From Certhia americana (Eukaryota > Chordata > Aves > Passeriformes > Certhiidae): DNA of 64,000 nt. The stretch spans positions 127,605,133 through 127,669,132 of the forward strand of contig CM031858.1 in the NCBI GenBank assembly GCA_018697195.1. Direction: 5' to 3'. The notes under the pieces were generated by a model, which made no database searches, was not told where the DNA came from, and saw only the letters and a list, made by a program, of their open reading frames with translations. The position numbers were made by a program, and so were the translations under genes. Shown here one piece after another: positions 1 to 12,367 of this stretch. How positions within the stretch are numbered: the stretch's first letter is position 1; each line of letters opens with the position of its first letter.

Positions 1-1171
1 GAATTGACCTCAAAGTGGGCCACAGAAGAGAATAAATTGGGCATCACTGAGTTCAGTGTTGCTGGAGCTAGTCAGTTCAAAATTAATTGAGGCACCTCCA
101 CTACTCTATTAGGTATCTGCCTATTGTTTTTTTTCTGTGTTCTAGCTACAAACTAGATGTGAAACTGAACAATCTTATTATATTTGTCTCCAATAGTACA
201 AAACTAGGTTTAACAACACGTGATTGTGTCTGCATGTCAGCAGAGAGGTGACAATCTGGAATTTCCCCAATCACAAGTATGATGACAGAGATAATCTTAA
301 AAGGGTACTTCTCTTCCCAGTGAGAGGCAGCTCAAGAATGAAGACTGGAGCCACCAAAGTCAGAAGTTCTACCTTGCAAATGACTTTGATTCAAACTCAG
401 AGTCCAAGGAGTGACAAAAGTAAAAAGGCAAAAGGTATCCAAAACTGTGTGCTGAATTTCTCTCATTTGTAATTCAAGTTTAGTTTAAATATTCTAAATA
501 ATTTCTTTTACTGCCACACTTACACATCAGAAAATCAATGTAGCTTGAGAGCAGCAGAAGTGGGAGGTGTAAAAAAGCTGTCGGGAGCACCAGGCCAGAG
601 CCTTTTACAGATACCAGGCAGATGGGAATCTACCAGTAAGCAGCAGATGTGGGGTCTGCATATAGCACTGTCCTTGAACCACTGAAATATACTTGGAACA
701 GAAATTAGACACTACCCAGCTCCAAATGCAGAAGCTACATTGTTTATTCACTACTTCTACTGTCTGTGTGGAGAGTGGGTTAGTGGTATAACAACCCTGA
801 CACCAATCCCTGGCCTAGAAAGAAACTCTTGACCTTTTACTGTAACACATTTATAACTGACTTCAGAATGTAGACCTGATTTGTTAGTTGCTCAGGGAAA
901 TTTTCTTCAATCACTAATAGAAATCTCCATCAAAGTCTGGTAGAGACCCAGACCAGTGGATATACTTCTGCAAATAAAACTTATAATTCTAGTAGATGTA
1001 AATACTCAAACATACAGCTCATGTTAAAGGTCTCTGTCTCTGCATCTTATTAGAATTTCTATAGCTTCTAGAAAAATATTAAGTGCTCTACAGGGATAAG
1101 AATGCTGTATTGAATAGCCTGTCTGAATTTGTCCTGACCAATCCCCAAAAAAGGAAAAAAAAAGAAACTTC
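1..1171. other. Unassigned AT-rich DNA, no gene seen
   Basis: No gene, recognisable repeat or RNA is visible here. The only notable open frame (224-472, 82 codons) has no domain, no splice context and a composition like the surrounding noncoding DNA, so I treat it as chance. The interval ends where CR1 homology begins. Confidence 0.6.
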
Positions 1172-1520
1172 TAAGGGCATGAGGATGAGTAAGGGACTAG
1201 AGCACCACTCCTATGAAGAAAGACTGAGAGAGCTCTCACTTTTCAGCTTAGAAAAGAAAAGGCTCCAGGGGCATCTTAGCTATTTACACAAATATCTGAA
1301 AGAAGGGAGCAGAGAAGATGGAGTCAGGCCCTTTTCAGCAGCGCTCAGTAACATGACCAGAGGTTATAGGTACAAACTGAAACACACAAAGTTCCTTCTC
1401 AAGTCTAAGGAAACACTTTTTTTACCATGCACTGACAGCAGGCTGCCCATAGATGCTGTGGTGCCTCCATTTTTTGAGATACTCAAAAGCCATCTGGATA
1501 TGGTCCTGGTTGGACAGAGC
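1172..1520 (+). mobile_element. CR1 LINE fragment, C-terminal end of ORF2 (relic)
   Basis: This is the end of the reverse-transcriptase ORF of a CR1 non-LTR retrotransposon. The plus-strand frame open from 1083 to 1562 (159 codons) carries the CR1 C-terminal signature from about residue 34 to 145: GLEHHSYEERLRELSLFSLE, then KRLQGHLSYLHKYLKEGSRE, then a stretch matching the family's 'S..TRG...KLKH.KF' block, and finally an EILKSHLDMVL segment. The N-terminal 33 residues do not look like CR1. In the family this region follows the RT fingers/palm and precedes the 3' UTR. The usual 3' UTR and octamer tail are missing, and so are EN and RT, so the copy is truncated at both ends and cannot move. 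The frame has stayed open, but substitutions are many, for example loss of the usual tryptophan-containing segment near residue 125. Homology is by recognition of the family pattern; subfamily unknown. Confidence 0.85.
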
Positions 1521-4500
1521 TCTTTTTCTGAATGTCTATTCAATAACACCTTTGGTTTATGAATTTCAAACTAACAAAGAACATGGGTGCAACTTTTCAA
1601 CTTTCTGCCTGATAGCTAAGCGATTGTATACATTTAGAAAGAATTGTTGTCTACTCTTCTGATAACCATAATATTGTGGGGAATGGAGAATGCCCACAAG
1701 ATTTCATAACCTTCAGTTCATTTAAGGTTCACAGATTTTACTTTTTTGGCCTACTTCTGTCCCTGTTTTTGTATCTTCTGAGAGGTTATTCATGCGTTCT
1801 TACTTGGAACATTCTTGATCTTTCCTGGGTTTAGATTATTTTTTTTTCTTTTATGGTTCTCTGTGGATCATTATACTTAGCTGTGGAGTTCATTCAGATG
1901 TCTGGATACCAGAACACCACTGGATCAAGGTGATGGGCTTATAACAAAAACAATGATGAGCCTGGAGTCAGAGCACTTCTGGTTGAGCCACAGGCCCACA
2001 AGGTGTTCCTTGGAAAACCATCACTCGCTTTTTGGTAGAAAAAAATGAGAGATGCCTCCCAACTTTCCTCATCACAAGATTGTAAGTATTTAGACAAGAC
2101 TTTGAACATATCTATCAATATATAAATGCAATTGTTGTTTGGTCATATATCAAAGAAGGCGAATTCCAAGTGAGTCTTTCACCACACTCCAGAAGATCAC
2201 CCCATCTTGTCATTGCCTTGGTATTAGCATCCTTGACCCCTACAGCTTTGCAATACCTCACTTACAAGCTGATTATTTCGGTCTAATCCAAATATATATT
2301 CATAGCATAGCTTCGACTATGCTTAGCATCACAATATTTTAGGGCAGAGTTGTTTATTCTTACAAAAAAGACAAGCAGGGAACTGAACAGCTAGGGAAAC
2401 AGAATTTGCCACTCAGATCCTACAGCTTAGTACTTGCTTGAACTTTTGTTTCTTCTGGTTTAGATTTCTCAAGAGAAAGCCTATCTCCCCTCACACACAC
2501 ATATTCTAAACAATCAAAGCAATGCATTTCATCATGAATTCAGGAGGACTGCCTCACTGCTTCAACCGCTATCCTACAAGCCAAAGTCTTCAAGTGCTTG
2601 GCACTAGCTGGAAATGATCACATATTTTTTTAGGCTCTGAGAATATCATTGCAGGCAACCGTGTACTTCAAAAGGGAGGTATGCACATCACTAAAACTTA
2701 AAAAAAAAATGATTTTTCCACATAAACTATAAAAACATTAGCAGCAGCAGCAACACCAGAAACAGAAACTTTATACTACTATAAGACTGAAATAAGAAAT
2801 CTTGGTTATTTGGCATGTCTGTCTTCTATGGTGCAATTACAAATTACATGCTGTAATGTAAACCAAAACAAAAATAAAACCAATGTATTGACCAAAAATA
2901 CAGAAATGATCACTTTACTTTTTATATATCCCAACAGGTTGTTCCAAATAATTTTTAAAAAGTACCAAGAACAAAAAAAAGAACAAAAAACTTTGTTCTA
3001 AAACATTTATGTAGAAAACCAACAGATGGTGGTGTGTTACTTTAAAAAGGCTTGTGGGAAGGTAGCCCATTGTAAAAAAGGAAAAGGTCAATCTACAAAG
3101 TTCCTTTGGGGAAATAATTATTCAAACCACATTTGACACTTGGTATTTGAATACATTAGATAAAATAATTTAAAAATTACTATTATAATTTATGCATTTT
3201 CAATTTGCAACACAGAAATAGATGAATGCGAAGTAAACATCTAAAGGAAATGTAACTTGAACAAACTTTTTTCGTTGTTATAAAAGGCCTTTTCTCATTT
3301 TACAAACATAAGAAACATCATATTATGAACAACAGAAACATCCAGCAAATATCTACATAAATGTTTGCTGAATAGATATATCATAAACATTCTTATATTA
3401 TGGGTTAAACTAAAATTGCATTAAAGCAAAATAATAGAAATGCAACAGCACAATGCATGATTTTGCTGATTTACACTTCGCAGGTTTTTTACTACATCTT
3501 TATAAATAGTACTGCATGGAAATACTTTACCACACATAAGCAGTGTTTAAAAGTTTGTCTGTAGAAAACCAACTGGCTAAGCCAAAGTCAAGAATAAAGC
3601 TGCCTTCAGTGGAAACACAAGGTATTTAACTGAACCAGTTAATTCCTTTTTTTGGATGAATATCACTTCTGTTTCTTTCTATGTATTTTTAAGCAATTAA
3701 TCTGTCATGACTAGTAGCAACATAAATTGTTATAGCACCGTGAAAAAATTTTTAAATGTAAATATATGAATATATGCTATACCCACTTTTAACTTGAAAA
3801 TATTTTTTTTTTTTAACTTCTGCTTTTCAAAGTCAGATATATAAGATGCAAAATTTCAGATCCTGCACTTCCTTTTTGGATGTCATTGCATATTTTAGAA
3901 ATATTTAAGTTTTTTCACTGGTCTAAAATTTTGTAATATTTACAGTACTATTATAGCTCTTTGAAAAATCTGATTTATATTTTCCTGCAGAAATCTGTAG
4001 ATAGAAGATGAACACGGACTTCTAAAATATATAAAATTGATGTATGATACCAGTTTGTAATTTCTCAGGGAGAGACAAGAAGAAAATGTAATGAAAAAAA
4101 TGGTAATCTTGTCTTTCCCAAATTACTTTATTTGGTCCACATGGCAGAATGAAAACAAAACAAAGGTAAATACTAAAGAAGAACATTTAAAAGAAAAACC
4201 TCATAACATCTGCAAGAAGGCCAGGGAGCTAATAAAAAAAGGAAGTAAATTTCCTGTATTGCATGATTTCTTCATAAGGAAGAAGGACAACATGTTTGTT
4301 CAGCCACTGTTTTTCAATGAACACAATCAATTCAGCTATCAGAATGTATCTGACCAGAGACCTTAATGATGAAAAGGAAAAGGCAGTACAGAAAACAGCT
4401 TGTCCTCTATCATGTACTGATTCAGCTTCTGACTTATTCCCCAGTTTTCAAAATGCTGGTCCAGTAGAGAAGTTTCCATGGGACATTGATCTATAATTAA

Positions 4501-5488
4501 TGTTTCCCACTTTCATTTCCAACACTTTTTCCTGTGAAAATGCCTGTGGGAGATGACTCTGCCACAGGGAGGGCAGGGATCAATCAGAACCTAGGGCTGT
4601 CATTTGTACATGCTTGCTTCTAATGATTCTCTTCGACAGTTTATGCAAATTATACCTGTCTTTATTTTCCTCTGGTGTGTGGGGTTCAAATAAACCACAT
4701 AGTGCCCTATGACTAAAAAGGTAACAACAATACTGGGTAAACATTTTTACCTTTTTTATTTATCTTCAACAATAATCACATGTCTTTCATTAATACTGTT
4801 TTAGCATGGATCACAATAGATGAGTACAGTTGCTTTTCTGTATTGAGTTCAAATCATATGTATCAAGAAAAGGTGAATTCAGTACTGGAATTCACAGCTT
4901 TTGATTCCTGCCAATGATGTTAAGGTGAAGGGGAAAAGACAGAAGGTATAGAGAAAACTATCTCACTTGCTATAATAAAGACACATAAATTCCAAGATAA
5001 AATATTTCTTTTCCTTGAAAAAATGTCTGTGTAAATTAGTGGCAGAATATGACCAACTCAGGCTAGCTCTATCAGCCTCCTACTTTCATAAAGACAAAAA
5101 AATCCTTATGCATCAATTGGTGTCTATTTTGCTTGCAGTACACTAACTCACCAGCTGTTTGTAAGCCTCCTGCAAGTAGCAGAAAAACTGAATATATTTC
5201 AGTACATCTGCAACTATCCTTTTTATGTCATCCTCTAAATTCTATTTTTGTTAAAGGGCAGAATTACAAAAATAGAAGGGGGGAAGGGGAAGTGGTAGAT
5301 TGATTCATGTGAGTGATGTGACAAGGTGATTCCTGCAGGCAGAAAGGGACGTAGAGTAATTGCTTCGAAGCAAGCCACAGGATTATCTTTTATTAGCTCC
5401 CCTATAGACTATGGTCATGTGTTTCATAATTTTAAAATGTAGTAGAACAATTTCAGCTTTGCTTAATTAGGACCTGATGCTGTGAATC
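1521..5488. other. Unassigned AT-rich DNA
   Basis: About 4 kb of AT-rich sequence without a recognisable gene or transposon. It holds short A or T runs (for example near 2700 and 3805) and an A-rich patch at 2940-3005. Small open frames at 2139-2342, 2810-3001, 4091-4366 and 4296-4496 have no recognisable features and look like chance. Confidence 0.55.
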
Positions 5489-5535
5489 ACTGAGTGCTCT
5501 CAGTAGCCATAGGTTCAGTGCTTAGAGCACTCAGT
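5489..5535. repeat. Inverted repeat, two perfect 12-bp arms, 23-nt loop
   Basis: ACTGAGTGCTCT at 5489-5500 is the exact reverse complement of AGAGCACTCAGT at 5524-5535. The flanking and loop bases do not extend the pairing. The stem could form a hairpin in RNA or a cruciform in DNA. It is too short for a typical microRNA precursor and has no other transcript evidence, so its role is unknown. Confidence 0.85.
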
Positions 5536-8500
5536 ACCCAGCTCAACTCAATCAAATGCCACTACCAACCAACAATAAGATTAGGATTTATCCATACTTT
5601 TATATGTATTTAAAAACAAAATTACTTGCTTAAAGAAAATAATTTCCTTACACTCATCACTGGTAATATTTGAAAAGTTCAGACATTTTTAGAAGTTGGT
5701 TTTTTTTTCATAAATACATTTGTTTTCTAGCTAAAACATGCAGATAGAACCATAACGGCAGAAAAGGCCAGGGAAAAGGATATGGTATGCTTTTCTATTG
5801 TCTTCTTCCAAAAGACATGGTCTTTCATGAAATTAAGTTACCTAGTACATTTTGAAAATTACATTTGCAATTAATAGTTATCACAGGTCCGGTATTCTCA
5901 TAGCAATGCCATTAGTATCTTAATCCTGCAAATACAATATTAAGCATCCCAAGAAGCAGTCTATTTGATATTAATTTGGTTTCAGCTTAAGCTGTGTTTT
6001 TAAGACTTGGTCTACCACAAACTAGAGGCAAAATTAGATTTAGTTTTACCAATTCAGCAATTAAATCCAAATTTCCAAAAGTATGTATGCATTTTTTTGA
6101 GTAAAAAGAGTGAGAACAGATTTTGTGTGTATTAAAGACAAGGTTGTTTACAACAGTTTATCTGTGTATGTATATATATGATTCAGAGAAAAATGAAACA
6201 ATTTTCTTTCAGTTTTGTTCTTAGAAACAGGAAAAAATATTTTTAATACAGCAAAGAAAACACAGTCAGGAATCAAATGAATCCTGAATTTTGCAAACGT
6301 CTTCTACATATTAGGTGACTCAGAACTGTAAGGAACCCAAAAGAACTCTAATTTGTGACTATATATAGTGAATAAAAAAATTCAGATTAAGATTAATGTG
6401 GATCAACTATTCATTGTTATAGTCCATTCTATCCTAAATCAGAACAGATACGCACAATATTTCCAACTGAGATTTGCAGTAGGTGGTGGGCATCATGGAA
6501 GAAGTATTCTCAAGTTGTTGTGCTGTTTTTTCTGTGTGACAGCTAAAGTAGAATGAATTTTCAAAACTTGGTTATGTTTTTGAAATTTCTACAGGTAATA
6601 GATAACAGTATGTATTTACACTGTTTAAAGGTGATGATTTTAGAATTAACATCTGCAGTATAAATCCTATTTTTATCAAGAGCTTTTTCCTTACCTTAAA
6701 ATTCAGCAACTGATCATCATCCTACATACTCTAAGGCTCACTTTTTTTTTTAATATATGCTTGCCACTACAGTTTCTTCTGTAAGAAATTTTTCATGAAA
6801 AGTAATCTTTCTTCTTTCTTCCAGTCTAAGGGATATTCAATTTGAGAAAATTCACATTCATTCCATGAGGTAAACATTGATTTTTAAAAAGCGATTTTCA
6901 CTTCAAAGTTTACTGTCTGCTTCAACTGATCCACGTTAATTTTTGAAAATATAAATAGTACTCAGTTTAGTTTTTTTTTCTTATTCTTAAGGCTGATCTT
7001 ATTTAGTCTTCTTGAATGAAACACTATTAATACAGAACCTTACAAAATGGCATTCTCATACTCAAATTTCCTTTCACCCTTTTCTAGAATTCTCTCTTTT
7101 CTTGATGAATCACTTTCTGATATTAAGAAAAATTCTCAGAACCTAACAGACAGTATGCAAGAAGATAGTAGCAGAATATCTTAATGATATGAAAATAGTT
7201 CATAATATTTAGAATTGGTTTTAAATGCCCGAGCATTTTCCTTTTGTAGCACAATGAATGGCTGTTTTTGCTGAACTGTCTAAAACACTGCCCAACTCTC
7301 TTCCCTCAGTGTCTACAATTAATTTAGAAATCTGCAATGTGTATGAAGAATTCAGATAATCCCCTCTAGCAGGCATTACCCCATTAGCACTGAATTTCAC
7401 CTGCCACCTTCAATAAATTGCCAACCATTCAGTGCAATCCACATATGCTGAGAACTGAACTACAGCACACAGCAAATAACTTCTCCCTGTCTCCCTCTCT
7501 CTATTCAAAATCTCACCAAAAGTTTCTCAACAAAGACCGGGGGGAAAAAAGTCTTGCAAAGTTAAGTGGCTAATTGAATAAGTTTCAAAGTTTTAAGAAA
7601 TTTTCTTTTCACTGGGAGGATGAAAATCAGGATGGAGCGTATTTTCCCTAAATTGTGTGTATCATTTCAAAGTAGAATTAGTTCAGGGAAGTCTTATAAC
7701 CTTTACTATGGAAGCAAGATGATCAACAGCATTCTGTCAGAAAATGTTTCACATAATTTTCCTCCTAGAATTAATGATCTCCTCAGAAATAATATTTTTT
7801 CATGAAGAGAAAGATGTGAAGGGATACTGATACAATCACCATGGCAGTAGCTATTAGATTTGAATTTTTAGATATCGTGATCTAGAAATCACCAGTTTGT
7901 CTTCTGTGCCTGTTTATCTTGTTCCAACAAAACATATGAGGCTGTAAGTAAAAATCTGTATATTTAAGTAACAGTGTCACAAGACATTGGGAGGTCTGGT
8001 ATTTGATGCCTCCAGGGGACAGTGCAGAAGCCTTAATGAAAAAAAGCAGAACTTAAGTCTGCAGAGGAACCAGTCTGGGGCTGGAAGGATCTGCAAAAGA
8101 TTCATGTGGTTTTAGTGAGCACTGAACTGCTTTGTAGGGAAAGAGAAACAGACCTAAGTCTGCCTGTGAAGGAGGTGTACTGGATCAGCAGCTGTTTACA
8201 TAAATGGCTTCATTGTGCACACAAGGTCTAGACAGGTAGAATATATGTATACATCCTTTCAAACTTAACCAAGCCCAGTTTTCTGACTGTTTCTGATATG
8301 TTGAAAAAACTATTAATTAAAATCTGCTTGCAGATTCAAAATGAGCTGTTTGTTTTGTTTGTTTCTGTAGGGCACATAGGGCAGCCGTTGTACCAAGTTT
8401 TGTAGATGCCACTTTTCATAATGGAATACCTGAACTAAATATTGTAAAATCTTTACCACTAATCAGTGTGGGAAGAATATATATGAAATTTTCCCTGCCT

Positions 8501-9891
8501 TGTGAAGGTCATAAAACATTTCAGATAGTGCCAAGCAGTGCACAATTGAACATTTTAACAGAAATGCATGGCAAGGCTTCTTTTTTCCCCTACTCATGTC
8601 GCTTTTTATGATCTTCTTTCCTTATTAACTTTAAAATATAGACAACTTGTAACAGCAGAAAAGTATCTGAAATATCTCAGAAACACTGTTTTTATTCTCA
8701 TATCATGTGTTGAAAATTCTGCTGTAAACTCTGCTAAAAGGCCCTCTGCATGTAATATGGATCTGGTACCCTCAGGGATTATTCTGCCATTCTGAAAGGC
8801 TCCTAGAGTAGCTGCTCTTTCAAGAAAGGTACATAATCTAATTTTGAAATACTCAGACTTCAATTTCCACACAAGACTGGAATAGGTTTATTACAGAAAG
8901 GCTAATGCCTGGACATGTACACATAAAAATCTATCACAGAGCTTACATTGTCTTAAAAAAATTAGTTTGTCCGAATATTTTTCAGTTTTAAAAGATTTCT
9001 TTTTGCAGCAAATCAGATGGGGGAAACAATGATAATGTCCTTCCACAGATGAGGAACTGCCCCCTAAAACCTCTGATAGGAGAATGAGAGGAGAGAAAAC
9101 TCTTGGACACTAAGTGAGATTCCTCCTGGTTCATCAGAACAAACATGGTGATACTTTCAAGTACCTGAAGTTGATTAAACTACTTTCACCTTGATGTTTG
9201 ACTAAATGGTTTGTAAAATACATAAAAATACTCACAAGAGTAAAGGTTTCAGGACAATTTAATGCAATTTTTTGCAAAAGGAACCACATGTATGAAAGTA
9301 TACTTTTTATATTTACTATATGTATCCTGTTATTTCTTCCCTATTCAGATACTAGAGCCAACTTGTAAGTTGTACTTAACTGTTAGCTAATTAATACTTT
9401 ATTTCCCATTTAAATATATACTTTTAAAATTACCTCTCATAATGGTTAAATACTAGAGCTTTCAACTCTGCACCTGTCAGTCTTGTAGTACCCACTACCT
9501 TTACATAAGTGACCCTAAAATCTACTTTGGATCATACATTCATATCTTAAAACAACTTAAGCAAGTAAATATATTTATATTGTGGTAGTATTATAAAATA
9601 TGCAGAATCAAATTGCCTGCTGCAAGTTATTTATATGAATAATTACAACCTATGGAAATAAATATTTATATATGAGAAAATAAAACAATTAAAATAAGCT
9701 GTTATTTAAACTTTGTACCCCAGGATTCCTTTAAACTCCTCATTGTAGAATTCTGTAGATTTGGTAACTGCCCTTAGTGCACTACATATAGTTCAACTGT
9801 TTTATTTGTGGAGACAAACACATTTTCCTTGGATAGCCTAAGCATCATCCCAGATTCCTCAGGTTGCTTTGAATTCAGGTTCTTACTATTC
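5536..9891. other. Unassigned AT-rich DNA
   Basis: No gene or transposon recognised. Overlapping opposite-strand open frames at 8568-8795 (+) and 8606-8872 (-) cover the same bases. At most one could be real and neither has a domain, so both are taken as chance. The rest is AT-rich with short homopolymers. Confidence 0.55.
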
Positions 9892-9964
9892 AGAAAGATC
9901 TTTATATCATGCAGGTATGTAGAAAGATCTGTATATAGAAAGATCTATATATCATGCAGGTATG
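9892..9964. repeat. Local direct repeat, 28-bp unit
   Basis: A 28-bp unit starting AGAAAGATCT and ending ATCATGCAGGTATG occurs at 9892-9919 and again at 9937-9964, differing at one base. A partial third copy, the first ten bases or so, sits between them at 9921-9934. This is a short tandem duplication with internal truncation, most simply replication slippage. The unit contains a BglII-type AGATCT palindrome. No function is evident. Confidence 0.85.
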
Positions 9965-12348
9965 AATGAAAATTTCCTTCACAGGAAGATAAATCAGCAG
10001 TCTGGGGTCTCATTCTCTTATTTTCGATTCTAACCACTGGAATACACACCCATACTATTACTTGTTCCCATGTGGAGGTATTCCCACTGCTTCAGATAGC
10101 ACTCTTCCTAAATGGTAGTACTTCTCCAGATGAGAAAAGCTTCAAACCTGCCTGTAGTGTAACAGTCTATTACAAGGGACTGGCTGAAGAAGAGTCTAGA
10201 ATACAAACTAATGCTTTATTTAAAAAAATACAGTGGGAAATCTGATGACTCCTTAGTACCAGCTAAGTGTTTTTTCTAAGACCATGCTACTCCAAGAGTT
10301 TTTTAACTTCACAAAGCCTAAGGAGAGTAACTGACACAAACAAACTTCTCTTGTCCCTAGTTATGAGTGGAAGCTGAAGGTATTTTATAACCCTTGATGA
10401 TAAATACCCTATTCTCCTTTACCTGCTAAAAGAATGCAGATTTGAGACATGATTTTTTAAAAATTCTGTTTGCAGTCTAAGCCCTACTAACACTCAACTT
10501 TGTCACATTATGTCTGCTTGTTTTCCTGGGTCTGACACTTTCACATGTGATTGCACACAGGATATACTACAGCAAATATCAACATGAACTGCTTAAAATG
10601 TTCAAAGAATTAAGGACAAAGAACATAACAATGGAAAAAATAAAAATCAGGTCCTCTATAGGAGAGCAGGCAACCTAGGGAGGCACTCACCCTTATGATC
10701 AAAACTAGCTCATATTTTAACTGTCTTCCACACTCTTATATGTGAAATCTGGAATGCATCTAGGATTTTTCAAGGCTCATAGATGGCACAAAAGGAAGAA
10801 TATCATGAATAATTTCAACAAATCCTCAAAAGTCCCCAAACAGTATCTTAAGCTGTTTTAAGTCTAGAGCAGCTACTCAGAGGCAGAGTGAGAAATCTAA
10901 TATTGAATTTGAACACATATTCAGTGTCAGCTGGAAGCAAAAAATTATAACCTGGAAATGCATCCAGTAAAATCAAAAGCCTGAAAAATTAAATCAAGGC
11001 CTTTTCTGGAAAAAAACTGAGTAGATCAGGTGGAGCTGTACACAAGCTACATATTATGAGTATTTCTTCATTATGCATTTTTGGCCAGAATGGTTATAGT
11101 ATTATGGGGTTTTTTTCCCAAATAAAGCCATTTTTTTCATACCATATACTGTTCATTACTAATTGAAGATTTGTAAAATATATACCATAAAACCATATAA
11201 AATGCATTTCTTCACAGATAGTTGCACATGCCTGAATTTTACATTGGTCATTACTACAAAATGTTTAGAAAATCTCCAATTGTAAATAAAAACAAGGAAT
11301 GGAAACAATAATAGAGTACATTATCCCTCTTAATAAAACAATGCATGTAAAACATAAAAATATATAGTAAGCTATTGAAACAACAGCTGGTTTTAATTTT
11401 TTATGTTAATTATGTGACAAAAGCCAAAAAAAAAAGCATGGATTTCTCCCAATGAAATTGCAGACGGACTCTACATGTACTAGTTTGATTAAACTAAAAT
11501 ACCTTATATGCATTTCCTGTGTTTGCAGCCAGATAGAAATGAGTTATGAATTTCACAGTGTGTTTGCATTCTATTACTATCACATTAACTGTCTCATAGT
11601 TTCAAAATACTTTAATGATTATTACTTGACTCTGCTTACTGTCCTTCACAGGAGTTTTACCCCTGTTCTATTATTTAAAATGCCTTTCATTTGATTTAAC
11701 ATACTGCATTTCAGTTTACTGTGAAATTAAGTTTTATTATGGTATGCATTTGGGGTTTTTTACAACATAAAATAATGACACAAATTGGCAGCTAAGTAGA
11801 AGCTTTAAATTTGGACAGAGAGGCTCCACAAGAACAGCTCATACCAGGAATTTTTCAAGTCCTATTATCAGCAATAAGGCCCATAGACCCATAGGACTAT
11901 CATAAGACTTAAATACTATCATTTTACTGAAATTGAACCCAGTAAAAATGGCCTGACTTTCAATATCTTCCATCTTTGCAACAAAATCTGTACATACTTA
12001 GAAGTGCATGTTTCACCATACTTGAATGTATTAAAATAATACTTTTAATGGTGCTTTTAACACTCAAGCTCTTTTTGATAACTGTACTCCAATTAATAAA
12101 ATGAACTGCAAACACAAAGTCTTAAGTTTATGCTATTTTTTCAACACTTGCTTGTGGAAACATGGAATTAAATCCAGATCCAGATGTCCTTCCCTGTGTG
12201 TTACAGATTCATGCAAGCTCGCACATGAGGAAAGGCTTAGCTTCAAGCACATGAAAGTCAGAAGTTCATTATCTAAATGGGATATTATTAAAATTGGGAT
12301 TAAAGCGACTTCAACAGATGTTTAATCTTGTGAAATGCTTAAAAGCAG
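9965..12348. other. Unassigned AT-rich DNA
   Basis: No gene or transposon recognised. Open frames at 11452-11694 and 12101-12325 lack domains and splice context and are treated as chance. An A-run of 10 bases lies at about 11427-11436. Confidence 0.55.
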
Positions 12349-12367
12349 CACCAAGTCAGACTTGGTG
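12349..12367. repeat. 19-bp perfect palindrome (9-bp arms, 1-nt centre)
   Basis: CACCAAGTC (12349-12357) and GACTTGGTG (12359-12367) are exact reverse complements around a single A. Such a motif can be a dimeric protein-binding site or a by-product of template switching. The sequence alone does not distinguish these. Confidence 0.8.
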
